From the NCBI GenBank assembly GCA_029936705.1, contig JAPYSD010000063.1, forward strand, positions 1 to 11,131: a stretch of DNA of 11,131 nucleotides. The letters are read 5' to 3'. Source of the stretch: Croceicoccus sp. (GTDB lineage: Bacteria; Pseudomonadota; Alphaproteobacteria; Sphingomonadales; Sphingomonadaceae). Positions 1-6,282 of this stretch are shown piece after piece. The notes below the pieces were generated by a model. The model saw only the letters and a list, made by a program, of their open reading frames with translations. It was not told where the DNA came from and did not search any database. Numbering within the stretch: the stretch's first letter is position 1; each line of letters starts with the position of its first letter. A program made the translations under genes and the position numbers.

Positions 1-663
1 GGCCATGGCTTCTTCCCACGCAAGCCGCTCCGCCGTCATCCGGTGCGATCCGGGCACATAGGTGAACGCGCCGCCGCCGGGCGGCACATCGGTCAGGAAC
101 AGCCACGACTTCATCGAACTGTGGAACGTGTCGGCGTGCAGGGCAGTCTGCGGATCGTCGGTGGCGCCGGGCTGCCTGAGGATCGCCTGCAGATAATGCA
201 GCGGTTCACTGTCGAATCCGGCGACATATCGCATCGCGGCGCGGACAGGCGCGGCGCCAAGAAAGCTCTGCAGATCGGGATTGGCGGCCAGCATGGAGCC
301 ATCGATCGCCATGCGCCGGGTGATGGCATTGCCCTGCACCATGTCGCGCCGCATGGCGTGCCATGCCAGTGCTCGGTCCCTCATCCGCTCGAATTGAGGG
401 GCGGGCAGGACGTCCGGTACGACCATGAAGCCATTCTGCTCGAACTGCCGCAGCCACTCGCCCGGAACATCGCGAGCCAGACGCTTGCGGCGTGATGCGG
501 TAATCCTCGCGGCCGTTTCGGCGCGCTTGCGGTGCAGGCCGGCACGGTTGAGCCGCTGCGATCCGATCAGCGGGTTCTTCTCAAAATTCTTGGCGCCCGT
601 CGCCAGCTGTGCCGCCCAGAGCGGCGTGCGCAGGGCGGCCGACAGGACCGTTCCGATGGACAT
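1..663 (-). CDS. PhyH-family Fe(II)/2-oxoglutarate dioxygenase, 3' end cut by window edge
   Basis: Translating the minus strand from ATG 663 gives 221 residues open to the left edge, so the C-terminus is missing. The visible part fits the phytanoyl-CoA dioxygenase (PhyH) family. HADTFH contains the iron-binding HxD pair (H176, D178), and GGGAFTYVPGSHR (about 197-209) is the usual strand and turn of these double-stranded beta-helix enzymes. The distal iron His and the 2-oxoglutarate-binding Arg should lie beyond position 1. Residues 1-65 form an unusual extension, first mildly hydrophobic, then basic (RKR, RRKR). The start follows the kpsS stop by 3 nt, with no clear Shine-Dalgarno, suggesting translational coupling. 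These enzymes hydroxylate small molecules, lipids or sugars; the substrate here is unknown. A role in modifying the capsule, its Kdo linker or its lipid is inferred from position only. Confidence 0.85.
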   Translation of the reverse strand, partial: MSIGTVLSAALRTPLWAAQLATGAKNFEKNPLIGSQRLNRAGLHRKRAETAARITASRRKRLARDVPGEWLRQFEQNGFMVVPDVLPAPQFERMRDRALAWHAMRRDMVQGNAITRRMAIDGSMLAANPDLQSFLGAAPVRAAMRYVAGFDSEPLHYLQAILRQPGATDDPQTALHADTFHSSMKSWLFLTDVPPGGGAFTYVPGSHRMTAERLAWEEAMA

Positions 664-666
664 GGG

Positions 667-1992
667 TCAGCCCGCGCGGGACAGGACGCGCGCTTCCTCT
701 GCCGACTCCGGCGTGTCCGGCTGCAGCCGCTTGGCGACCGGCAGCTTGGTCACCTTTGTCACGGGCTCGGCGCGAAAGCGGCGCATGATCGACGCGGTAA
801 GCACGGACACGGCGCTCTTGCTCGCGATGCCGCCCGGTACGAGGCAGCGGTCCAGCAACACGCGGTGGAACGCCTCCCAGGTCTCGGTGACCGGCGGCTG
901 CGGATCGTTCCAAAAGGTGTCGAGATGCTGCTGGTCGGTGATGTCGGGTATGTCGTAGATGGCGTCGCCCAGCACCTTGACCGGCACGCCTTTGGCCAGC
1001 GCAAGCGTGCCGCTGGTGCTGTTGACGGTCACGACCCCGCGCGAATCCTGCGCCAGCGTGTCCAGGTTGCCGCCGTCGATCAGCTTCACCCGGTTGCCGA
1101 GCGCGAACCTGCGCGTTTCGCGTTCGACGAATGCCGGCCACAGGTGCCCGCTGCAATCCAGCGGGTGAACCTTGATCAGCAACTCCAAGTCGCCGGGAGC
1201 ATGTTCCGCGAAACTCTCGATGACGTAGCGGCAGGCTACTTCCATTGTCTCGAACGCCGAGTGGCGCTTGATCTGATAGTCGGAGCTAAGCTGCAGCGGG
1301 AACAGCATGTAGCCCTGCTTCTTCAGCGACCGGATGATCGGCTTCGCATCACGCTTGCGGCGTTCCTCGGTGGCGAGCCGCCTCAGCCAGCCGAGACCTT
1401 CGCCGATCGTCGAAACCTGGCGGTGCGTTCGATAATGCGGAAACCGAAGCCGTCCCGACACGGTGTAGTGATAGTGCCAGTAGCTGTCCCGCGCGCGGCG
1501 CGCGAAGCTGGCGGTGATGGCGCGGGTCTTGCGCGCCGGCGGCAGCAGCCGTGCTTCCTGCCGGTAGTATTGCGGGTTGCGCGGCAGCAGGGAATTGCCG
1601 TTCACGCCGTGCAGTTCCAGCGTCATCCAGTGCGGACGGATATAGCCTTCCTCCAGCACCCAGATCCGGATCGACCGCTCCGTCGCCAGCCGGTGGGCGG
1701 TTTCGTGATACGGGCGGCAATCGCCGAACATGAAGACATCGGTGATCCCGTGATCGACCAGGTAATCGTCGAGAAACAGCGCCCAGTCCGCGAAGGTCCC
1801 GGTGTAGTCGGTGGCGCCCTGACGCCAGTCGAATCGGTCGCCGCCGCTGACATTGATGCGGTGAACCCGTGCACCTTCCTGTTCCAGCCGCCCGCCGAGG
1901 ATGCGGAACAATGGCCCGGGCGGGCCCTGCAGGAACAGGACCGCTCGTTCGTTCATGGCGACGGCATTCTTCATGGCGTTGCGCTTGCTCAT
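667..1992 (-). CDS. kpsS: KpsS, capsule lipid-linker beta-Kdo transferase
   Basis: A 441-residue protein with the features of KpsS, a cytoplasmic, membrane-associated enzyme known to add the first beta-Kdo to lyso-phosphatidylglycerol, which starts the poly-Kdo linker that KpsC extends. Visible motifs are LFLQGPPGPLF (about 19-29), GDCRPYH (90-96), the LEEGYIRPHW block (113-122), FPLQLSSDYQI (231-241), KVHPLD (274-279) and TVNSTSGTLAL (322-332), followed by GVPVKVLGDAIYDIP. The last 40 residues look like a low-conservation tail. The chosen ATG overlaps the kdsA stop as ATGA. Met7 and Met13 (ATG at 1956) are alternatives, and Met13 sits closest to the family's normal N-terminus. No strong Shine-Dalgarno separates these options. 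The 3' end is 3 nt from the oxygenase gene. Family is certain; the exact start is not. Confidence 0.93.
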   Translation of the reverse strand: MSKRNAMKNAVAMNERAVLFLQGPPGPLFRILGGRLEQEGARVHRINVSGGDRFDWRQGATDYTGTFADWALFLDDYLVDHGITDVFMFGDCRPYHETAHRLATERSIRIWVLEEGYIRPHWMTLELHGVNGNSLLPRNPQYYRQEARLLPPARKTRAITASFARRARDSYWHYHYTVSGRLRFPHYRTHRQVSTIGEGLGWLRRLATEERRKRDAKPIIRSLKKQGYMLFPLQLSSDYQIKRHSAFETMEVACRYVIESFAEHAPGDLELLIKVHPLDCSGHLWPAFVERETRRFALGNRVKLIDGGNLDTLAQDSRGVVTVNSTSGTLALAKGVPVKVLGDAIYDIPDITDQQHLDTFWNDPQPPVTETWEAFHRVLLDRCLVPGGIASKSAVSVLTASIMRRFRAEPVTKVTKLPVAKRLQPDTPESAEEARVLSRAG

Positions 1993-2882
1993 GAACCGGT
2001 GCCCGCTTCGACCGGATGCGCCATGACGGCGTCGCGCACGGCCAGAAGACGCCGCAGCAGCGTTTCCAGCTGATCGAGGGGCCAGCTGTTCGGGCCATCC
2101 GACAGCGCCTTGTCCGGGTCGGGGTGGGTTTCCATGAACAGACCGTCGCATCCTGCCGCCACGGCGGCGCTTGCAAGCGTCGGGATGAAGTGGCGTTCGC
2201 CGCCCGACTTGTCGCCCTGTCCACCCGGCAATTGCACCGAGTGGGTCGCATCGAACACCACCGGGCAGCCGGTCTGCCGCATGGTCGGGATCGAGCGCAT
2301 GTCGACGACGAGGTTGTTGTAACCGAAACAGCTGCCACGTTCGGTCAGCAGGATCGGCGTGTTTTCGTGGCCGGCCGCGCTGGCGGCATCGCGCGCCTTG
2401 TTCAAGGCATGCGCGATATCGGCAGGCGCCATGAACTGCGCCTTCTTCACGTTCACGACGCGCCCGGTCGAGGCGGCGGCGGCGATCAGGTCGGTCTGGC
2501 GCGAAAGGAATGCCGGGATCTGCAGGATATCGGCCACTTCGCCAGCGGCGAGCGCCTGGTCGGGCGCATGCACGTCAGTCACCACCGGAAGCCCCGTGGC
2601 ATCGCGCAGGTCCGAGAGGATGCGAAGTCCTTCCTCCATCCCGGGTCCGCGAAAGGACCGGCCGGAACTGCGGTTCGCCTTGTCGTAACTGGCCTTGAAC
2701 ACCACCGGCAGATCAAGCCGCGCCGAGATGGCCGACAGCCGTTCGGCGACACGCATCACCAGATCGCGGCTTTCTATTACGCATGGCCCTGCAAGCAGGA
2801 ACAGCCGCCCGCTTCCGAAATCGGGAAGCCGTGCGGTCTTGCCGGCGGTACGGTCGAGGGTGGCGATATCGGTATCAGTCAA
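1989..2882 (-). CDS. kdsA: KdsA, 3-deoxy-D-manno-octulosonate-8-phosphate synthase
   Basis: This enzyme condenses phosphoenolpyruvate with D-arabinose-5-phosphate to give Kdo-8-phosphate in the cytoplasm. The 297-residue protein has essentially every family motif: LAGPCVIES (30-38), FKASYDKANRSS (62-73), LQIPAFLSRQTDL (120-132), NVKKAQFM (144-151), ERGSCFGYNNLVVDMR (181-196) and FDATHSVQLPGG (210-221). Cys34 in AGPC, His214, Glu251 in METHP and Asp262 in SDGPN match the metal ligands of the metal-dependent class; the E. coli-type enzyme has Asn in place of the Cys. The start codon is TTG (2882-2880), with GAAGG 9 nt upstream. An in-frame TGA lies just upstream of it, so no longer ATG start is possible. 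It overlaps kdsB by 8 nt and kpsS by 4 nt. It may serve capsule only or also lipopolysaccharide, depending on whether the genome has a second copy. Confidence 0.96.
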   Translation of the reverse strand: MTDTDIATLDRTAGKTARLPDFGSGRLFLLAGPCVIESRDLVMRVAERLSAISARLDLPVVFKASYDKANRSSGRSFRGPGMEEGLRILSDLRDATGLPVVTDVHAPDQALAAGEVADILQIPAFLSRQTDLIAAAASTGRVVNVKKAQFMAPADIAHALNKARDAASAAGHENTPILLTERGSCFGYNNLVVDMRSIPTMRQTGCPVVFDATHSVQLPGGQGDKSGGERHFIPTLASAAVAAGCDGLFMETHPDPDKALSDGPNSWPLDQLETLLRRLLAVRDAVMAHPVEAGTGS

Positions 2883-3672
2883 TGTCCAGGGCCTTCAGGC
2901 TGGTTTCGATCGGTGCCAGATCGGTGGGGTTGTTGAGTTCGATCGCGTCCCATCCGGGCGGATCGCAGGCAAGCACGCGCAAGGCCTGCCCCATATAGAG
3001 AAAACGCAGCTGTTCCAGCCCTTCCAGCCGTTCCAGCGCGCAGCTTGGCGCCGCGGCATAGGAAGACAATGCACGGCGGCGATAGGCGTAGAGGCCCAGA
3101 TGCAGCAATGCGGGCACCTCGCCGTCAGCGGGGATTTCGCCGGGATTGATGAAGGGGAGAACCCTTTTCGAGAAATAGAGGGCATCGCCCCGGGCATCGC
3201 ACACGACGGTCGTTCCCCCGACGCGTCCCGCCACCTGGTCAGCGACGAGGTGGTCATACGTGCTTTTCGTGCAGCGCACGCCCACCGTGGCGACATCGCG
3301 CTGCGCGTGCAGATCCATGTCCGCGATAAGCGCGGCGACATAGGCCGGAGGCGTGAGAAGCGCGTCGCCCTGGAAATTGACGAAAATCTCGTCTTCCGGG
3401 CCGTCACCGGCAAAGGCTGCGACGCGTTCGGTGCCGTTCGCGCAGGACTCGGGCGTCAAGACGGCTTCGCCGCCGAAGGCATCGACAGCGTCAATTATGC
3501 GCGCATCGTCGGTGGCGATGACCACTTTGTGGTCGCCGGGTACCGATCGGGCCGCGCGCCAGCTCCATTCGATGAGCGGACGCGCCGTCCCCCTTGCGCC
3601 CGTGATCGACGCGAGCGGTTTGCCGGGAAACCGGCTGGATGCCCAACGGGCGGGTATGACGATCGTGGCCAT
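2875..3672 (-). CDS. kdsB: KdsB-like CMP-Kdo synthetase (3-deoxy-manno-octulosonate cytidylyltransferase)
   Basis: This enzyme couples Kdo to CTP to give CMP-Kdo, the donor for KpsS and KpsC. The 265-residue protein shows the N-terminal nucleotide-binding signature IPARWASSRFPGKPL (6-20), ATDD (53-56), NGTER (79-83), VNFQGD with metal-binding Asp (98-103), ALYFSKRVLPF (164-174), HLGLYAYR (191-198) and LERLEGLEQLR (213-223). Several positions differ from the common KdsB consensus: QGDAL instead of QGDEP, SKRVLPF instead of SRAxIPW/F, and IELNNPTDL (244-252) in place of the usual GVDTPEDL. That suggests a capsule-dedicated paralogue (a KpsU-like role) or a slightly different substrate such as a modified Kdo; this is inference. 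ATG 3672 has a strong GGAAGGG site 7 nt upstream. It sits between kpsF and kdsA in one operon. Confidence 0.9.
   Translation of the reverse strand: MATIVIPARWASSRFPGKPLASITGARGTARPLIEWSWRAARSVPGDHKVVIATDDARIIDAVDAFGGEAVLTPESCANGTERVAAFAGDGPEDEIFVNFQGDALLTPPAYVAALIADMDLHAQRDVATVGVRCTKSTYDHLVADQVAGRVGGTTVVCDARGDALYFSKRVLPFINPGEIPADGEVPALLHLGLYAYRRRALSSYAAAPSCALERLEGLEQLRFLYMGQALRVLACDPPGWDAIELNNPTDLAPIETSLKALDID
2892..2896 (-). promoter_or_regulatory. Shine-Dalgarno deciding the TTG start of kdsA
   Basis: The minus strand reads GAAGG here, 9 nt before TTG at 2882. It lies inside the end of kdsB. With the in-frame stop just upstream, it makes TTG the only well-supported kdsA start. Ribosomes finishing kdsB at 2875 could also reinitiate here. 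Confidence 0.6.
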
Positions 3673-3679
3673 TCCCGTG

Positions 3680-3686
3680 CCCTTCC
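3680..3686 (-). promoter_or_regulatory. Shine-Dalgarno of kdsB
   Basis: GGAAGGG on the minus strand, 7 nt before ATG 3672, in the 19-nt gap after kpsF. It is the strongest ribosome binding site of the left operon and fixes the kdsB start. Confidence 0.7.
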
Positions 3687-3691
3687 GCCGT

Positions 3692-4696
3692 TCAGGCCGG
3701 TCGGCTCAGGTCGTGAATGTTCAATACGCCTATGGGACGGGTCGGACATTCACGGTCCATCACGAAGATGGCGGTGATCTGGTGATCCAGCATCAGCCGC
3801 AGCGCTTCGGCGATCGACAGATCGCCCGCGACCGTCTTGGGCTGGCAGGTCATGACATCCTCGGCACGCGCGGTCAGGAAGCGGTCGAGCGCGCGCCGGA
3901 CATCGCCGTCGCTGACGACGCCGATCAGGTTTCCGGCATCCGATACGATGCCGACCAGCCCCTTGCGGCCGCTCGAGATTTCGAGGACCACGTCACGCAG
4001 TGATGCGTCTTTCCGGACGACGGGCGGCGGCCCGCCGTCGCGCAGCAGGCAGTCCACCGGAAGATTGCCGAAGCCGATCGATCCGCTGGGATGCAGCGAT
4101 ACGAGCAGGTTGCGGGACACGCCGCGCACTTTCATGGCCGCGATGGCCAAGGCATCGCCCAGCGCGATCATCATGGTCGTCGATGTCGTGGGGGCGATCC
4201 CCTCGGGGCATGCCTCGGCGATTTCGGGCAGGAGGAGCGCGATATTCGCTTCCTGCAAAAGCGGCGACTGCTCGCGCGAGGCGATGCCGATCACGGTTAT
4301 GCCCCGCAGCCGCGCGTGGTCGAGGATCGGGCGAAGTTCGGGACTGGAACCGGAATTCGACAGGATGACGATGACGTCGTCCGAACGGATCATGCCAAGG
4401 TCGCCGTGTCCGGCCTCTGCCGCATGGACGAAGAACGACGGCGTGCCCGTTGCCGAAAAGGTGGCGGCCATCTTTCGGCCGACATGGCCCGACTTGCCGA
4501 CGCCCGCGATCACCAGGTGACCGCGATTATCGGTGATGGCGCTGACCGCTTCATCGAAATTCGTCGGCAAACAGGTCGCCAGCCTTGCGAGCGCTGCCGC
4601 CTCCTGCTCGATGACCTCCACCGCGCAACGCGTAACCCAGCTGCTCGAAACTGCCGTCTTCGCGGCCGCTATCCCGTTCATTTGCAAATCACTCAT
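3692..4696 (-). CDS. kpsF: KpsF/KdsD, D-arabinose-5-phosphate isomerase
   Basis: This enzyme interconverts ribulose-5-phosphate and arabinose-5-phosphate, the first committed step of Kdo synthesis. The 334-residue protein has an N-terminal SIS sugar-isomerase domain and a C-terminal CBS pair. SIS motifs are GVGKSGHVGRKMAATF (65-80), HAAEAGHGDLGM (91-102), LSNSGSSPEL (112-121), APTTSTTMMIALGDALA (168-184) and HPSGSIG (202-208). The CBS repeats run about 222-270 (with VVSDGDVRRAL) and 283-332 (ending GVLNIHDL). His91 and His202 are the likely catalytic histidines, by analogy with E. coli KdsD. Length matches the family (about 330). I chose ATG 4696. An in-frame TTG at 4765 would add 23 basic residues, and ATG 4681 would remove five; neither has a convincing ribosome binding site. 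It is the first gene of the minus-strand operon. Confidence 0.93.
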   Translation of the reverse strand: MSDLQMNGIAAAKTAVSSSWVTRCAVEVIEQEAAALARLATCLPTNFDEAVSAITDNRGHLVIAGVGKSGHVGRKMAATFSATGTPSFFVHAAEAGHGDLGMIRSDDVIVILSNSGSSPELRPILDHARLRGITVIGIASREQSPLLQEANIALLLPEIAEACPEGIAPTTSTTMMIALGDALAIAAMKVRGVSRNLLVSLHPSGSIGFGNLPVDCLLRDGGPPPVVRKDASLRDVVLEISSGRKGLVGIVSDAGNLIGVVSDGDVRRALDRFLTARAEDVMTCQPKTVAGDLSIAEALRLMLDHQITAIFVMDRECPTRPIGVLNIHDLSRPA

Positions 4697-4789
4697 CTGG
4701 CCATTGCGGAAACGAGCAAGTCGCGTTCCCCTTGAACCGGCCTGCTGCCCTCGGTATTCCGCCAAGGCTTGCTCTCGTCGCTATTCGCG

Positions 4790-4823
4790 ATTGCAGCAAA
4801 AAAATCAACGTCCTTGCTGCAAT
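4790..4823. repeat. Perfect 10-bp inverted repeat, possible operator upstream of kpsF
   Basis: ATTGCAGCAA (4790-4799) is repeated inverted as TTGCTGCAAT (4814-4823) across a 14-bp spacer that begins with an A-tract (A7 at 4798-4804). Each arm is itself a near-symmetric TTGC-W-GCAA palindrome, so the structure can also be read as two sites 23 bp apart, about two helical turns. A further GCAA half-site abuts at 4824-4827. Neither strand has a T-run after the stem, so it does not look like an intrinsic terminator. It lies about 95-125 bp before the kpsF ATG. A regulator-binding role is inferred; the regulator is unknown. Confidence 0.5.
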
Positions 4824-5121
4824 GCAACCTGTTCCTCTTGGGGTTAGGCCAGTCATGGTTTCAACAAGGTTAACACCTGAATCCACCACAGATTGATCCG
4901 ATGCGGCACTAATCGCGACGTGATGGCCCGAAATCAGGTTGAAGCGAAGCAGTTAGAAAGATGACATTGCCGTGACAGCACTGCTATCGGGCCAAGAATC
5001 GGTTCGCGTGCGTCGACAAGATGGGCTTGGACCCTTTACATTCTATGCGCTGCGCACTTAACCGCGCTGTAGAGATGTCGTTCTCTCCGGTTTTGACTTG
5101 CGGATGGGAACACCGGGTCTC

Positions 5122-5130
5122 TGATATGAT
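5122..5130 (+). promoter_or_regulatory. Possible extended -10 promoter element for kpsMTED
   Basis: TGATATGAT matches the extended -10 pattern TGnTATAAT at all but one position. TTGACT at 5093-5098 is a good -35 sequence but sits 26 bp away, too far to pair normally. If used, transcription would start near 5137 and leave a leader of more than 300 nt before kpsM. It is a weak single-motif prediction. Confidence 0.25.
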
Positions 5131-5448
5131 ATTTATGACCAGTAACATCGATCGTGCTGTCGTGCGCTGCGGGTTTTCCAAGGCGGGAAGGGCTGGCGTT
5201 TATTCTAGCCATCCGGAGCAGCGGCTGCCGACAGGACATGTGTTGCAAAAGGCACACCGGTTCGAGCCGGATCTCGATTACGACACGAACGGCGTGGACT
5301 TCGCATACCGATATGCTTTCCGTTCATCTTTGCCGCGCTATGAGCGCGTGCCCCTCGCCAGGGCGGGGGCGGTGGTGCGCAGCGAAAGGGCCCGAACTGC
5401 CAACCGGATTGCTGATGGGGCTGGCCCGGTCCATGCGACCGCGGGATT

Positions 5449-6282
5449 GTGCCCGATCGCATCGGCAAGTGCCGCGAATACAAAAGGATCTGTTCCCTGA
5501 TTGCACCGCGATCTTCCCTGGGTATCACGCTGTCCGTCTGGCGGGCGCTGATCCTGCGCGAGGCGCTGACACGTCTCTTCAAGCAGCGAGCCGCGTGGTT
5601 CTGGCTGCTGGTCGAGCCGCTTGCGCACGTGGCCCTGCTCAGCTTCATCTTCGCCGTCATCCGGCAGCGCACGGTCGGCAACATGGAAACGATCCTGTGG
5701 ATCGTGTTGGGGCTGCTCGGCTATTTCACCTTTCGGCGAACCGCGCTGCAGACATCGCAGGCGATCGCATCGAACGAGGCGCTTTTCGCGTTTCGCCAGG
5801 TAACGCCCGTCGATACCGTCATCGCCCGCGCGATCCTGGAACTGGCTCTGATCGCCGTCCTTTTCGCGATCGCGCTGACCGCCGTCGCGCTGTTCGGCGT
5901 CGACGTCACTCCCTACAACGCGATCGAGGCGGTCCTGGCCATCTGCGGGCTATGGGCCTTTGGGCTGAGCATCGGGTTGATCTCGTCCTCGTTCTCCGAG
6001 GTTGCACCCGAATTCAGCAACGTACTCAACGTGCTGATGATGCCGCTCTATTTCGTATCCGGTGTGCTGCTTCCGCTGGTTCACATCCCCGAACCGTACC
6101 GAAGCTATCTAATGTACAACCCCATCGCCAACGGGCTCGAGGGCGCGCGCGAGGCTTTCTCGCCTCTCTACCACGCGGCACCGGGGACTAGCGTGGGCTA
6201 TCTCTATTTCGTGTCGCTTTGCCTGATCGTGTTCGGCCTGCTTTCGCACAGCCATTTCCGCAAGGTGATCCTGGCACAATGA
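5449..6282 (+). CDS. kpsM: KpsM, capsule polysaccharide ABC transporter permease
   Basis: This is the inner-membrane permease that, with KpsT, moves lipid-linked capsule polysaccharide out of the cytoplasm. Numbering from GTG 5449 (277 residues), hydrophobic segments lie at about 52-71, 82-103, 128-150, 160-181, 190-212 and 249-267, six as in the ABC-2 family. Family-like stretches are LREALTRLF near the N-terminus, LVEPLAHVALLSF (54-66), the loop VTPVDTVIARAILE (118-131) and MYNPIANGLEGAREAF (222-237). GTG 5449 is the most upstream common start after an in-frame TGA at 5413, but it lacks a Shine-Dalgarno. CTG 5497 has a good one and gives a family-typical length, so the N-terminus is uncertain. 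The stop overlaps the kpsT start as ATGA. Confidence 0.93.
   Translation: MPDRIGKCREYKRICSLIAPRSSLGITLSVWRALILREALTRLFKQRAAWFWLLVEPLAHVALLSFIFAVIRQRTVGNMETILWIVLGLLGYFTFRRTALQTSQAIASNEALFAFRQVTPVDTVIARAILELALIAVLFAIALTAVALFGVDVTPYNAIEAVLAICGLWAFGLSIGLISSSFSEVAPEFSNVLNVLMMPLYFVSGVLLPLVHIPEPYRSYLMYNPIANGLEGAREAFSPLYHAAPGTSVGYLYFVSLCLIVFGLLSHSHFRKVILAQ
5483..5488 (+). promoter_or_regulatory. Shine-Dalgarno-like AAAGGA inside the 5' end of the kpsM frame
   Basis: AAAGGA ends 8 nt before the in-frame CTG at 5497 and 11 nt before ATT at 5500. The GTG at 5449 has no comparable site. If this is the true ribosome binding site, KpsM starts at a rare non-AUG codon and is about 261 residues, close to the usual 258 or so of E. 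coli KpsM. Confidence 0.35.

Larger units (their letters stand above)
4697..5448. other. Divergent intergenic region between kpsF and kpsM
   Basis: About 750 bp separate the two divergent capsule operons, so the promoters of both should lie here. It is more AT-rich than its surroundings from about 4780 to 5150, and it includes the inverted repeat at 4790-4823 and an extended -10-like TGATATGAT at 5122-5130. I see no tRNA, no terminator with a U-tract and no recognisable conserved protein. A plus-strand frame open from ATG 5021 (or ATG 5135) to TGA 5500 crosses into kpsM. Its G/C third-position bias is visible only in its middle part and weaker than in the flanking genes. I do not call it a gene, but it is discussed as a finding. 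Confidence 0.6.

Noticed and set aside
532..2073. Long plus-strand open frame (513 codons) antisense to kpsS
   Set aside because: Its product is rich in Arg, Gln and His with no fold or motif, and it mirrors kpsS, whose motifs are clear. GC-rich coding DNA commonly leaves antisense frames open.
1993..2151. 53-residue N-terminal extension of the kpsS frame into kdsA
   Set aside because: It overlaps conserved kdsA coding sequence, is not KpsS-like, and the ATGA junction at 1989-1992 gives a natural start.
4697..4765. TTG start at 4765 adding 23 residues to KpsF
   Set aside because: The added residues are basic and unlike the family, the length from ATG 4696 already matches known enzymes, and no good ribosome binding site supports the TTG.
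4924..4994. 8-bp inverted repeat TGGCCCGA / TCGGGCCA
   Set aside because: The arms are short and 55 bp apart; this is plausible by chance in GC-rich DNA.
5093..5098. TTGACT as a -35 box
   Set aside because: It is 26 bp from the TATGAT at 5125, and no -10-like sequence lies at 16-18 bp.
5257..5278. CCGGTTCGAGCCGG resembling a tRNA T-arm
   Set aside because: No acceptor stem, D-arm or anticodon arm can be built around it.
5368..5380. GGCGGTGG resembling the ops/JUMPstart element of enterobacterial capsule operons
   Set aside because: The core is GGCGGTAG; a base differs, the rest of JUMPstart is absent, and the tract lies in a G-rich run where such matches arise by chance.
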